Below, one piece after another: positions 1-7,578 of a stretch of 64,000 nucleotides of DNA. Numbering within the stretch: the stretch's first letter is position 1; the number at the start of each line of letters is the position of its first letter. This stretch comes from Pseudomonas caspiana (GTDB taxonomy: Bacteria; Pseudomonadota; Gammaproteobacteria; Pseudomonadales; Pseudomonadaceae), in the NCBI RefSeq assembly GCF_002158995.1, contig NZ_LOHF01000026.1:11995-75994 (forward strand), given 5' to 3'. The position numbers were made by a program, and so were the translations under genes. Below the pieces are notes generated by a model. The model was not told the DNA's origin and did not search any database. It saw nothing but the letters and a program-made list of their open reading frames with translations.

Positions 1-136
1 TGTTGCCTGCACCGCCGATGTAGAGCGCCCGGGTGATTTCCGGGAGATCGCTCGCATCATCGGGCGCAATTGCGAAAACAAAGCTTATAGGGCTATTGAG
101 CCCAGGCGAATAAAACGAAAATCGATCTGAAGCCAT
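1..136 (-). CDS. Phage structural protein, spike-base-like (partial)
   Basis: Only the first 45 codons are inside the window; the gene runs off the left edge. It starts at 136 after a GAGGGA ribosome site. The N-terminus reads MASDRFSFYSPGLNSP and continues with ISFVFAIAPDDASDLPEITR and LYIGGAGN. This resembles the small spike-base proteins of phages and gene transfer agents (RCAP_Rcc01079 type), recognised from memory only. It lies downstream of two terminators that close the early leftward operon, as expected for a late gene. Confidence 0.55.
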   Translation of the reverse strand, partial: MASDRFSFYSPGLNSPISFVFAIAPDDASDLPEITRALYIGGAGN

Positions 137-179
137 GGCTTTCCCTCGGGCGCTGTTTTCGTCCACGGCACCAGAAATA

Positions 180-207
180 AAAAAGCCCCGGCAATTGCCA
201 GGGCTCT
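180..207 (-). terminator. Rho-independent terminator of the early leftward operon
   Basis: Read on the minus strand, AGCCC...GGGCT arms enclose a GGCAATTGCC core and are followed by a run of T (the A run at about 178-185 on the plus strand). It lies downstream of the gene ending at 320. Confidence 0.7.
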
Positions 208-224
208 ATGAACTGTAGAAAGCA

Positions 225-253
225 AAAAGCCCAACGCACGGCTGGGCTTTATG
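225..253 (-). terminator. Second tandem terminator
   Basis: Minus-strand AAAGCCCAGCC and a matching GGGCTTTTTGC form a hairpin with a T run. Together with the hairpin at 180-207 it makes a double terminator between the Q-position gene and the next (late) gene, where an antiterminator would act. Confidence 0.65.
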
Positions 254-319
254 TGTCGTCTCTCATAACGCGCAAGACCGACATGATGGGGCTAATTTAC
301 TGCCACTCTGCCACTACCG

Positions 320-883
320 TCAAGCAGCATCTATAAAGATTTCTTCTTGATCGAATATCTCAGTAGCACGGATAACAGCAGCCTCCTCTAGCCGCTCTAG
401 CGCCTTATGTAATCCGGACTTCCAGCGGTGACGGGTGCGCTCTGGCGAGCCGGACAAGTCCCAAGTGTTCATGTCGTAAAACTCGGCAGCCAAAACGATC
501 ATGTCGGTGGAGCGCTTAGCGACTTGCACGCCTTTTAGCTTGGGAATAGCCCACGCGGTGAGCGCTTTATAGATGAACAATTGAGGCGCAGGTGACGACA
601 TGCGACTCACCAAACGGCCGATTGCAGCGACCTTGTTGGCCTTATGCGTGGAGTACTTCGCAACCAGCACGTCCCACTGAGCTGGATCGAGCTGGCGGTG
701 CAGCAGCGCATAGAGGCAGCAGTCGTAATCGAACTTGTCACGCGGCGAGAGAGTGCTGCCGTTCCCACCCTGGCGCAGATCGGCATCGATCAGCTTTTGC
801 CAAGACTGCTTGGTGCTGTTGTCGATGTTGTCGGCGGCCAGCACACGTACCAGGGTGCCCATCACGTCTTTATAGATGCCCAT
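320..883 (-). CDS. Phage protein at the antiterminator Q position
   Basis: A 187-residue soluble basic protein, last gene of the leftward early operon. It begins 3 bp after the end of the gene at 887. I do not recognise a named family. The C-terminal half (about residues 85-175) is helical and rich in Arg/Lys, with an SPERTRHRWKSGLHKALERL segment that could be a recognition helix like those in sigma-region-4 and Q-like antiterminators. Its place, just before a double terminator and a structural gene, fits a late-gene activator. That role is inference from position. Confidence 0.6.
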   Translation of the reverse strand: MGIYKDVMGTLVRVLAADNIDNSTKQSWQKLIDADLRQGGNGSTLSPRDKFDYDCCLYALLHRQLDPAQWDVLVAKYSTHKANKVAAIGRLVSRMSSPAPQLFIYKALTAWAIPKLKGVQVAKRSTDMIVLAAEFYDMNTWDLSGSPERTRHRWKSGLHKALERLEEAAVIRATEIFDQEEIFIDAA

Positions 884-886
884 CGA

Positions 887-1210
887 TCAATCCCCTGTGT
901 AATTCGAACCACCAGCACCGAGGCGGTTGTTCTGTTGGTATTGCTGCTGAGGGCCGGCGGACTGATTCACTCGGGCACCAAAGGCAAGAATGCGCTGCTG
1001 ATATATGTTCAGCATCAGTCCGAGCTGGGTGACCAGTATCTCGACTGGTAATGCTTTGCCTGACTCTTCAGCTACCCAGCCTGAGGCGTGGCATTCACTG
1101 CAAGGTAAGTCATGAAATATGCCCTTTACGACTGCCTTGCCCTTGCACGCTGAGCACCATTTCAGCGGTATCGGTGAAGCATTGAAGGCGGGTCCATGCT
1201 GCTTTCTCAT
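887..1210 (-). CDS. Small phage zinc-ribbon protein
   Basis: 107 residues with two CxxC pairs, CSACKGK near residue 19 and CSECHASGW near residue 37, spaced as in DnaJ-type zinc ribbons. The C-terminal third is Gln/Gly/Asn-rich and probably disordered. A GAGG site precedes the start by about 10 bp. It lies between the recombinase gene (stop at 1227) and the Q-position gene (start at 883) in the same operon. The zinc ribbon suggests nucleic acid or protein binding. No specific function is recognised. Confidence 0.65.
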   Translation of the reverse strand: MRKQHGPAFNASPIPLKWCSACKGKAVVKGIFHDLPCSECHASGWVAEESGKALPVEILVTQLGLMLNIYQQRILAFGARVNQSAGPQQQYQQNNRLGAGGSNYTGD

Positions 1211-1226
1211 CGTTTTTAAACCTCGC

Positions 1227-2510
1227 CTATGGTTTGTCGTTGATTTGGCTAGAGGCCACGTAATTCGTGGCCTCTAGCGGAATGCGGGAAACTTCGCATA
1301 ATGGCTCTGCAATGGTGTGGATCACGCTAAACCCGCGCCCGTCTAACCATTCGTGCCACTTCTCCAGCGCCTCGCGCTTGCCTGCCTCCACCCATGTGTG
1401 GATGTATGCCTGCACGTTGTGACCCATAGCGTGGTTCAGAAGTAGCTCACCAATGAGGAAGTCCACACCCAGATCCACCCATCCTGTTCTGGCCACCTTA
1501 CGCAAGTCATGGCTTGTCCACTCGCCTCCTGCCAAGCGGGTAAACACCGCGCAGGCCTGGCTGTCGGTCAGTGGCTTGCCACCACGGGACGGGAATAGGT
1601 ATTTGCCCTGATAACCTGTGGCCGCCTGAGCTGCGTGATATCGCTTCAGTAAGGCACACACCTGAGCAGTAAGAGGAAGGGTCAACTGGCACCGGGTCTT
1701 CGTGTGCTCCGCCGGGATATGCCACTGGCGCTCTTCGAAACTGAAGTCCGACCATTCAGCCATCCGCGTTTCACCGGCACGTGAGCCATGGCACAGCATC
1801 ATCAACGCCAACATTGCATCAGCCGGGGCCGAATTGAACTTGGTCGCCAGACCGGTCAGCACCTCCTCCACCTGGACGTCACGCAGGCGCGCCGCCTTAG
1901 GCTTGATCTTTGTTTTGGAGAAGTCGCTGAATCGGATCGCATTCATGGGGTTCGTTTCGATCCGGCCGAGACGTGCCGCCTGGCGAAACGCCAACACCAG
2001 CAGGCGAAAGATCAGTCGCAGGTATTCAAGCGACAGTTCAGCCTGCAGGGGCCACATCAGTCGCTGATCAATCTCGGACTTGTTCACACTGGACAACAGG
2101 AGGTCGCCGAGGCGCGGGCGAAGGTGCTTGCTCATTACAGATCGCGCGGTGGTCTTGCGCTTGGCAGACAGATTACGGTCGCGTCCCATGCGGTCGTCAA
2201 ACCATTCAAGCAGCTGACCGACTGTCGCCCACGTCCCTATCGCTGTGCCTGCCTCAGGCACAGTGACCAGACGGGCACGGACCGCCGGCAAGGCCGATAG
2301 CATTTGTTTGGTATTCAGGTCGGGGTAATTTGCGATCTTGTTCCATGCACTACCCACGACCAGATACCAAGATCCTTTGGTGCGGTCTTTCTTGTACCGA
2401 AACCTGAACGCAGGCTGGCGGGCGTCTCGTAGGTCGCGCACCTTGCTGGCCGCATGGCGGCGAATCTCGGCATCAGAGAGAGTTATGGTTAAGGTCTTGG
2501 GTTGAGTCAT
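1227..2510 (-). CDS. Tyrosine recombinase inside the early lytic operon
   Basis: 427 residues with the tyrosine recombinase signature: catalytic Arg in CHGSRAGETR, Lys in AEHTKTR, the HxxR box in SHDLRKVA, a later His in LLNHAMGH and the nucleophile Tyr in VQAYIHT. The N-terminal 100 residues look like an arm-binding/SAM-like region. It overlaps the YbcO-like gene by 4 bp (ATGA), so it is translated with the replication operon and not with xis. A second, unrelated integrase (18,565) is next to the tRNA and is the likely phage integrase. This copy may resolve or invert phage DNA, or act on another site. Confidence 0.85.
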   Translation of the reverse strand: MTQPKTLTITLSDAEIRRHAASKVRDLRDARQPAFRFRYKKDRTKGSWYLVVGSAWNKIANYPDLNTKQMLSALPAVRARLVTVPEAGTAIGTWATVGQLLEWFDDRMGRDRNLSAKRKTTARSVMSKHLRPRLGDLLLSSVNKSEIDQRLMWPLQAELSLEYLRLIFRLLVLAFRQAARLGRIETNPMNAIRFSDFSKTKIKPKAARLRDVQVEEVLTGLATKFNSAPADAMLALMMLCHGSRAGETRMAEWSDFSFEERQWHIPAEHTKTRCQLTLPLTAQVCALLKRYHAAQAATGYQGKYLFPSRGGKPLTDSQACAVFTRLAGGEWTSHDLRKVARTGWVDLGVDFLIGELLLNHAMGHNVQAYIHTWVEAGKREALEKWHEWLDGRGFSVIHTIAEPLCEVSRIPLEATNYVASSQINDKP

Positions 2511-2809
2511 ACGGCACCCTTAACGGTGAGAATTCCCACACTGATCAGGGCTTCGTGCGTTTCGGCAATGGCGCGCGGCATGTCCTGCCAGTCGATATCG
2601 CCTGCACCCCGACCATCAATCACGTCGTGACAAGCGCTGCAAGCGTACACCGCAACAGTGTCGAAGCCCTTCATGCCCATGCCCTTCTGCCCGCACGGCA
2701 AATGCGCAAGCACGGTGGTGGCTGGATTGAAATTGCAGATGCCCGACATGCGTACGGTGCAGTCTTGGCCGTTCGCGGAAGCGCGAAGTTTTTTCGAGGT
2801 CACTCGCAT
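2507..2809 (-). CDS. YbcO-type nuclease (DUF1364)
   Basis: A 100-residue protein of the DUF1364/YbcO family, small phage endonucleases that stand in the NinB/NinG/RusA position and are thought to process recombination intermediates. The visible motif is a Cys-rich N-terminal segment (DCTVRMSGICNFNP), a His (LAHL), and YACSACHDVIDGR, which supplies the metal ligands and an HNH-like element. The gene overlaps the recombinase gene downstream and the 79-residue gene upstream, so it belongs to one translationally coupled operon. Confidence 0.8.
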   Translation of the reverse strand: MRVTSKKLRASANGQDCTVRMSGICNFNPATTVLAHLPCGQKGMGMKGFDTVAVYACSACHDVIDGRGAGDIDWQDMPRAIAETHEALISVGILTVKGAV

Positions 2810-3039
2810 GCTGGCCTCCCTGCGATGACATCGACCACTTCATACGTATTCGGCCACATCCAAGCCCCGTAGCGTCTGGCCATTGCAGAGTCAGCAAACA
2901 GCGCAAGCGCGTGATCAGGGGGCGAACCCAAGTCAAACTTGAACGAGCAGCAGAACACTGCAAATCGATAGGTGTGAATCTCGGGGACAGCCAGACGACG
3001 ATCAGTCAAAGGAGCGGTCAGATCACTGCAAACGGTCAT
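2800..3039 (-). CDS. Small phage protein of unknown function
   Basis: 79 residues with no family I recognise. It is accepted as a gene because its start overlaps the upstream stop (ATGA at 3036-3039) and its end overlaps the YbcO gene by 10 bp, in an otherwise gap-free operon. The C-terminal part (MARRYGAWMWPNTYEVVDV) is aromatic-rich. It is soluble and has no membrane segment. Confidence 0.6.
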   Translation of the reverse strand: MTVCSDLTAPLTDRRLAVPEIHTYRFAVFCCSFKFDLGSPPDHALALFADSAMARRYGAWMWPNTYEVVDVIAGRPACE

Positions 3040-3545
3040 TGCGTGATTCCGTTCAAAAGATCGCGAAACTGCTTCAATTTACACAAGGCGTCGGCGTTGG
3101 TTTCGCGCTCCGCCTCAACCGACAACGCCACCTCCTCGATGCGGGTGGCCAGCGCTTTCATGCGCTTGTTTAGTTCGTCCGCAAGACCAACAACCTCACC
3201 GGAAAGACTGGCCAGAACATCCAACGCGCCAAGGCCAGGATTCTTGATCGAGACTACGGTTTGCTTAGTTACCTGCCCCATGGCTTGCTCCTTGACTCGT
3301 TTGGGAGTGAATACATCACGCTGAAACTTGCCGCCGACAGGCTCACGTATAAGACCGGCTTCCTTTAGTTCGCCAAGGGCTCGGCGGATGGCATAAGGGG
3401 ATGCGCCAGTTGCCTTGGCGGCGGTAGCGGCAATGTGAATTTCGTGGTTGCTCCAAGCCGACTGAATCGGAACAAGAGCGAATATTTTTTGTGCGATTGA
3501 GGACTGACCTGCGAGGATTTGGGTCTGTCGGGATGCATTCATCAA
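3036..3545 (-). CDS. Winged-helix DNA-binding phage protein
   Basis: 169 residues. Residues about 30-85 form a winged helix-turn-helix (SNHEIHIAATAAKATGASPY, AIRRALGELKEAGLI, then a basic wing). Residues about 105-165 are a coiled-coil-like helix (LADELNKRMKALATRIEEV). Overlaps with both neighbours (ATGA at each end) couple it to the DnaB helicase gene. It could be a replication accessory or a regulator; no precise family is recognised. Confidence 0.65.
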   Translation of the reverse strand: MMNASRQTQILAGQSSIAQKIFALVPIQSAWSNHEIHIAATAAKATGASPYAIRRALGELKEAGLIREPVGGKFQRDVFTPKRVKEQAMGQVTKQTVVSIKNPGLGALDVLASLSGEVVGLADELNKRMKALATRIEEVALSVEAERETNADALCKLKQFRDLLNGITQ

Positions 3546-4921
3546 AGTCGTTCCTTTTTGGCATATCGACTGGCTAGACTCGCTACTTTTTCTGACTGCT
3601 CTACCGGTTCAGGCCGCCATCCAGCAGCAAGGTTTTCGAATCGGTTGTGTTGGCCGACAAAGGCCGTTCGAACAGTGCCCATTTCGATGTCACGGCCTTT
3701 GCCGATGATGATTTCGGCAATACCCTTAGCATCGGTTTTTTCGTGATAGACCTCGTCGCGGTAAACGAACAAGATCACGTCGGCGTCCTGTTCGATGGCA
3801 CCGGACTCCCTCAAGTCCGAGGGGATAGGTCGCTTGTTTGGGCGTTCTTCGCATTTGCGGGAGAGCTGGCTGAGCAGGACAACGGGAATACCCAACTCCT
3901 TGGCGAGAAGCTTGCAACCGCGACTGATGCTGCTGACCTCTTCGGTGCGGTTACCGCCCTCGCCTTCCAGCAATTGCAGGTAGTCGATCATCAGGAGGTC
4001 CAGGCCGTAACGCAGCTTATGGCGTCGGGCCAGCGAGCGGATGCGACCGATCGACGAGCCTGCACGGTCAGCGATGTACAGCGGAGCACGCCGAAGCACG
4101 CTGGCCGCAGCAGAGAGTTCCGCGCCATGGCTCTGGCACGCCGTACCGTTCTTCACCAACGTGAGCGGAATACGTCCCTCAGAAGCCACTGCCCGGTCCA
4201 GCAGTTGGCCCTTATTCATCTCCAAGCTGATGACGAGTGCCGACTTGCTCTGGCGCACAGCAGCCTCAATCACAAACCCCATGGCGAGCGTGGTCTTGCC
4301 CATCGCAGGACGCCCCGCAACGACGTACAGGTGATCGGGTTGCAGGCCGCCCAGCTTTTCGTCCAGGGCTTTCAGGCCGGTCGATAGCCCTATCAGCGTT
4401 TCACCACGGGCATGGCGGTCATGTCGCTCCTGCCACACCTCCAGTTGGTCGGCCAGCACGTCACCCACCTTGACGATATCGTCAGCACCCGAACCACAGT
4501 CAATTGCCATCGCTGCTGCCTGAACGGCGGCGATTTTCGCCTGCACATCTTGGTCGCTGTGTGCGATATCCATCGCTTGGGTGCCAAGGTCAAACAGGGA
4601 GCGTTCGACCGCGCGGTCTCGGACAATTGCCGCATAGGTTTTGGCGTTGGCAACGCTAGGAGTGCCGTTAACAATTTCGGCGCAGTAGGCGAATGCGGAA
4701 CTTCCATCGAGCAGAGTGCCGACGTGATCGCCAACTGTTAGAAAGTCGATAGCCTTACCAGCCGAGCGAAGTGCAAGTATTCCCCGGTACACATCGGCAT
4801 TCTCAGGAAAGAAAAATGATTCTGCGGAAAGGTCGTCGCTCAGGGAGTCGATCAGTTCAGGACGCTGCATCATCGCGCCCAGCAGGCCGTGTTCTGCCTC
4901 GATGCTGTGTGGTTCACGCAT
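3542..4921 (-). CDS. dnaB: Replicative DNA helicase, DnaB family
   Basis: 459 residues. It has the N-terminal DnaB domain (EPHSIEAEHGLLGAMMQ), a linker, and a RecA-like helicase core with Walker A GRPAMGKTT, Walker B LLMIDYLQLL, the LSQLSRKCEERPNKRP segment, an ESGAIEQDAD motif and a C-terminal arginine finger region. The start is set at 4921 and not 18 bp earlier because GGAGGG lies just upstream and the start overlaps the O-like stop by 8 bp. It unwinds phage DNA at the fork; a phage-owned DnaB removes the need to recruit the host helicase. Confidence 0.93.
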   Translation of the reverse strand: MREPHSIEAEHGLLGAMMQRPELIDSLSDDLSAESFFFPENADVYRGILALRSAGKAIDFLTVGDHVGTLLDGSSAFAYCAEIVNGTPSVANAKTYAAIVRDRAVERSLFDLGTQAMDIAHSDQDVQAKIAAVQAAAMAIDCGSGADDIVKVGDVLADQLEVWQERHDRHARGETLIGLSTGLKALDEKLGGLQPDHLYVVAGRPAMGKTTLAMGFVIEAAVRQSKSALVISLEMNKGQLLDRAVASEGRIPLTLVKNGTACQSHGAELSAAASVLRRAPLYIADRAGSSIGRIRSLARRHKLRYGLDLLMIDYLQLLEGEGGNRTEEVSSISRGCKLLAKELGIPVVLLSQLSRKCEERPNKRPIPSDLRESGAIEQDADVILFVYRDEVYHEKTDAKGIAEIIIGKGRDIEMGTVRTAFVGQHNRFENLAAGWRPEPVEQSEKVASLASRYAKKERL

Positions 4922-5615
4922 TGTAATTGCCCTCCACAACCTTGACGAAGCTGGAAGGCGCGATCAGAAAATCAAACGTGGCACGAAAAGGCGCGGAGCC
5001 AGGCTTTCCTGTTGAGCGGCCCATCAGAAAGTCCGATTGGGCAACAATCCCGAAGTATTCAACCCAGAAATCCAGGCATTGGTGAACCTCGCTTTGGTTC
5101 CAACGGGCGCGAATTTGTTTCTTGCGCGAATCGGATACGAGAACCACCGCAGGGAGCGCCGGAGTGAGTAACTTGTTAAATAAATCAACGATGTCCTGAA
5201 CCGGGCAAGACGGGGAGCGCGAAACGCGATTCCCATCCTTTGACGGTTCAATTGACGGTTCTATTACGGTTCTGGGTGCGGCTGCTGCGGGGGGGGTGTG
5301 CCGCTCCTGCGGGGGTGGGGGTGCATCAGGTGCGGGGTGCAACTCCTGCGGGGGTGCATATGCTGCGGGGGTCAATGTGTACATAGTCGAGCGCCCCATG
5401 CGTTCGCGAAACGACAAAATCCCAGATGTACCCAGCCACTTAATTGCCGACTGAACAGTGCGTTCACCCAAGCAAGTGCGCTCAGCGATTCGAGCAACGG
5501 AAGGCCAGCAAACACCCTCGTCGTTTGCATTATCGGCGAGCGATATCAAGACAGCTTTCTGTGGGCCGCTCATGCCTTGCAACGGCCAGCACTGGCTCAT
5601 GATGATGGTACTCAT
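4914..5615 (-). CDS. Phage replication initiator, O-like
   Basis: 233 residues. The N-terminus (about 10-85) is a winged helix-turn-helix of the replication protein O type (GPQKAVLISLADNANDEGVCWP, VARIAERTCLGERTVQSAI, LSFRERMGRSTMY). A Pro/Ala/Glu linker (about 88-130) follows, containing TVIEPSIEPSKDG. The C-terminal domain (about 140-230) would contact the helicase. It directly precedes dnaB, as O precedes P in lambda. Its linker DNA carries two sets of direct repeats, the position where lambda keeps its origin iterons. Confidence 0.8.
   Translation of the reverse strand: MSTIIMSQCWPLQGMSGPQKAVLISLADNANDEGVCWPSVARIAERTCLGERTVQSAIKWLGTSGILSFRERMGRSTMYTLTPAAYAPPQELHPAPDAPPPPQERHTPPAAAAPRTVIEPSIEPSKDGNRVSRSPSCPVQDIVDLFNKLLTPALPAVVLVSDSRKKQIRARWNQSEVHQCLDFWVEYFGIVAQSDFLMGRSTGKPGSAPFRATFDFLIAPSSFVKVVEGNYNA
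5239..5373. repeat. Iteron-like repeats in the O-like gene, putative origin
   Basis: Two repeat sets lie in the linker-coding part of the O-like gene. Set one: TTGACGGTTC at 5240-5249 and 5252-5261 and TTACGGTTC at 5264-5272, a 12-bp period. Set two: CTCCTGCGGGGGTG at 5304-5317 and 5343-5356, with partial copies near 5284 and 5361. Lambda-type phages place their replication origin iterons inside O, so this is the best candidate for ori. Proof of O binding is absent. Confidence 0.55.
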
Positions 5616-5830
5616 GCGAAAAAATTCCGGGCTGGAACCAAGGAAGCCTTCAAGTGATCAAGGCATTTCCGGCGGAATTTGGTTTTGGATGCGAGCGAGT
5701 ACTGGCCGCCGATCATGAGGGCGGCATTCATCGCGGCCGTTTGATTCATGGTGATGTGCCGCGACAACTTTTCAGCATTGGCAAAAGGTGTCGCGATGGA
5801 GGTATTGCTCGTATTAGGCAAACTGTGCAT
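5612..5830 (-). CDS. Small phage protein, first gene of the replication operon
   Basis: 72 residues, overlapping the O-like start by 4 bp (ATGA at 5612-5615), which is the main reason to accept it. The N-terminus is Ser/Thr/Asn-rich; the C-terminal half is basic (LASKTKFRRKCLDHLKASL). The ribosome site is weak (GGGGCTGATT before ATG). No family is recognised. Its position between cII and O is variable in lambda-like phages. Confidence 0.55.
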   Translation of the reverse strand: MHSLPNTSNTSIATPFANAEKLSRHITMNQTAAMNAALMIGGQYSLASKTKFRRKCLDHLKASLVPARNFFA

Positions 5831-5866
5831 AATCAGCCCCAGAACGTTGTAAAAAGCAGTTGAAAG

Positions 5867-5891
5867 AGCCGGGGTCCAGCCCGGCTTTTTT
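5867..5891 (+). terminator. Hairpin with T run between cII and the replication genes
   Basis: AGCCGGG (5867-5873) pairs with CCCGGCT (5880-5886), followed by six T on the plus strand. Read on the minus strand, the same stem is followed by GGCTCTTTCAACTGC, which resembles a BoxA (compare GCTCTTTAACA at 9,424). It could be an early terminator/antitermination point of the leftward operon, like lambda tR1, or a terminator for antisense transcription. Confidence 0.45.
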
Positions 5892-5902
5892 GTGCCTGTG
5901 AT

Positions 5903-6325
5903 TCAGGCGACTTTTATTGATGCCTTCAGCTGAGCCAGCGCCTCTTCAGCCTGAGCGATCTCTCTCAAGATCCGGGCACGCTCTACCTGGTCTACGCGAC
6001 CGTCAGCCATTGCTGCATATGTCTCGACGGTTACTTCAGCGAACTCCAAAGTTGCGCGACTCAGTGCCTCATGAACGCCTACGGCTACTGGTTGTTCCTT
6101 TCTAAAGATCGAGTAACCGAACTCACCAGCCAGGGCGGCCAGCGGCCGCATGTCTTGCGTGTGCAGGAGCAGCGCATAAAGGTGCTTCACGTTGAACCAC
6201 GCACCGTCATAGCTTGCATTGGCACGCTGAAGCAGGCTCACGGGAGGCATGTTCATCAGGGTTGCCAAGCCCTTGGTGTTGGCCTCATCCACCACGCTGT
6301 CGCAGGCCTTCAGAAAATCGTGCAT
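5903..6325 (-). CDS. CII-family phage regulatory protein
   Basis: 140 residues of the phage regulatory protein CII (CP76) type: MHDFLKACDSVVDEANTKGL at the N-terminus, LLQRANASYDGAWFNVKHLY as the helix-turn-helix region, and a C-terminal helix (VDQVERARILREIAQAEEAL). The start is set at 6325 because GAGG lies 8 bp upstream. In related phages this protein pushes the lysis-lysogeny choice toward lysogeny by activating repressor and integrase promoters. It is the second gene of the leftward early operon, after cro. Confidence 0.8.
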   Translation of the reverse strand: MHDFLKACDSVVDEANTKGLATLMNMPPVSLLQRANASYDGAWFNVKHLYALLLHTQDMRPLAALAGEFGYSIFRKEQPVAVGVHEALSRATLEFAEVTVETYAAMADGRVDQVERARILREIAQAEEALAQLKASIKVA

Positions 6326-6391
6326 CCGTAAAACCTCATATTTTTTTCCGTGGCGCCTTGCTAGTGCGGAGACGATCATTTGTTCGGAGAG

Positions 6392-6631
6392 TCAAGCGAC
6401 GGATTTTTTGGGATGTGCTTCTGCAAGAAGCCAGTTGGCCTCGAACGGCTTACCTTGCAAAGCCGCGAGGTGTGCAATTTTTTGGGCGTATTGGGTCTCG
6501 CCGGTGTATTCGGTTCGCGGCAATGCGTCCGCTGCGAGCCACTTATAGATAGCTCTGGCAGTTTTTCCGCAAGCCGAGGCAACGGCACAAACGCCACCAG
6601 CGGCTTCAATCGATTTTTTGAGCGGCCTCAT
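6392..6631 (-). CDS. Cro-like repressor (YdaS/Cro family)
   Basis: 79 residues: MRPLKKSIEAAGGVCAVASA, KTARAIYKWLAADALPRTEY and a short tail, the Cro/YdaS helix-turn-helix fold. The start at 6631 follows GGAGG by 5 bp. It is the first gene of the leftward operon and divergent from cI across the three operators at 6,651-6,720. By analogy it represses cI transcription during lytic growth. YdaS-like antitoxin is the alternative name, but no toxin partner is next to it. Confidence 0.82.
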   Translation of the reverse strand: MRPLKKSIEAAGGVCAVASACGKTARAIYKWLAADALPRTEYTGETQYAQKIAHLAALQGKPFEANWLLAEAHPKKSVA

Positions 6632-6650
6632 AAGGCCTCCGAGCAAAAAT

Positions 6651-6720
6651 GAACTTACAGTACATCTTATGTCGGAACTGAAAGTACACGCAAGGCCGTG
6701 CGATATTGAACCTATGGTTC
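6651..6720. promoter_or_regulatory. Right operator with divergent cro and cI promoters
   Basis: Three 13-bp sites fit G(A/T)AC-N5-GT(A/T)C: GAACTTACAGTAC (6651-6663), GAACTGAAAGTAC (6675-6687) and the perfect palindrome GAACCTATGGTTC (6708-6720). A minus-strand promoter, TTGCGT (6688-6693), 18 bp, TAAGAT (6664-6669), has the middle site in its spacer. A plus-strand -10, GATATT (6702-6707), lies 7 bp before the cI ATG, so cI mRNA may be leaderless. The third site covers the cI start codon and would give negative autoregulation. Confidence 0.75.
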
Positions 6721-7574
6721 AAATCGAAGAAATACGTGCTGCGTTCGCCTCTCGCCTCAAAAAATCGGTTGCCGCAAAAGGCATCGAGCAATGGGGAGCA
6801 GGCGCTCGGCTGTCTGAAATAGCCAAGGTCACTCCGAAAGCAGCGAGCAAATGGCTGAACGGAGAGGCAATGCCTGGTCCTGCAAAAATGAAGGCTATAG
6901 CTGAGGCGCTCGATGTGAAAATTGAGTGGCTACAGTACGGCTCAGGTGACGAGCCGGGCCCTTCCGGCGTACGCAAGGCTAATGAGCCAGCAAGCGCGGA
7001 TACGCTATCTGCCGCCGATCTGGTGCTTGAAATGCTTGAAAAGCACGGAAAGGGGTTACCAAAAGAAGTGCGCCAGCGTATTGCGTCCGCATCAAATGAG
7101 CCGACGAATAACGTAATCACCGTGGACTTTTCTCGCCCTGGTCAAGTTGGTGATGAGGTGTGGATAGCCCACTACGACGTACGCGCGGCCATGGGTAGCG
7201 GGCAGATCCCGCACGAATACCCCGAAATGCTGCAGGACATCAGGGTCAGCCCCAAGCACCTGCGCGACCTAGGTCTCACCTTCAAAGAACACTTTCACCT
7301 GAAGATGATCACCGGATGGGGTCAGTCAATGGCGCCAACTATCAAGGATCGTGACCCTCTACTCGTGGACATAACGATCCGGGAGTTCACCGGGGACGGC
7401 ATTTACCTCTTCTCCCACGACGATATGCTTTATGTGAAGCGGTTGCAGAAGAAAGGTAAGGATCGCTTCAAGATGATCTCAGACAACAAGCACCACGACC
7501 CAGAGGATATTCGAGTGGACGACACTCACATCCTGGCTAGGGTGCTTTATGTATGGAATGGAAAACCGGTATAA
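6714..7574 (+). CDS. CI-like phage repressor, LexA/S24 peptidase family
   Basis: 286 residues. The N-terminal helix-turn-helix is at about residues 15-70 (LSEIAKVTPKAASKWLNGEA). A linker leads to a C-terminal S24 peptidase domain with the catalytic Ser in GWGQSMAPTI and Lys in MLYVKRLQKK. The presumed self-cleavage region is near RAAMGSGQ. RecA-stimulated self-cleavage links it to the SOS response. The start at 6714 was chosen because the helix-turn-helix follows at once and the earlier in-frame ATG lies inside the operators. No ribosome site is visible, consistent with a leaderless message. Confidence 0.9.
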   Translation: MVQIEEIRAAFASRLKKSVAAKGIEQWGAGARLSEIAKVTPKAASKWLNGEAMPGPAKMKAIAEALDVKIEWLQYGSGDEPGPSGVRKANEPASADTLSAADLVLEMLEKHGKGLPKEVRQRIASASNEPTNNVITVDFSRPGQVGDEVWIAHYDVRAAMGSGQIPHEYPEMLQDIRVSPKHLRDLGLTFKEHFHLKMITGWGQSMAPTIKDRDPLLVDITIREFTGDGIYLFSHDDMLYVKRLQKKGKDRFKMISDNKHHDPEDIRVDDTHILARVLYVWNGKPV

Positions 7575-7578
7575 CGGC

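Noticed and set aside
6392..6631. YdaS antitoxin of a toxin-antitoxin pair
   Set aside because: No YdaT-like toxin gene is adjacent, and the gene occupies the cro position opposite cI across shared operators.
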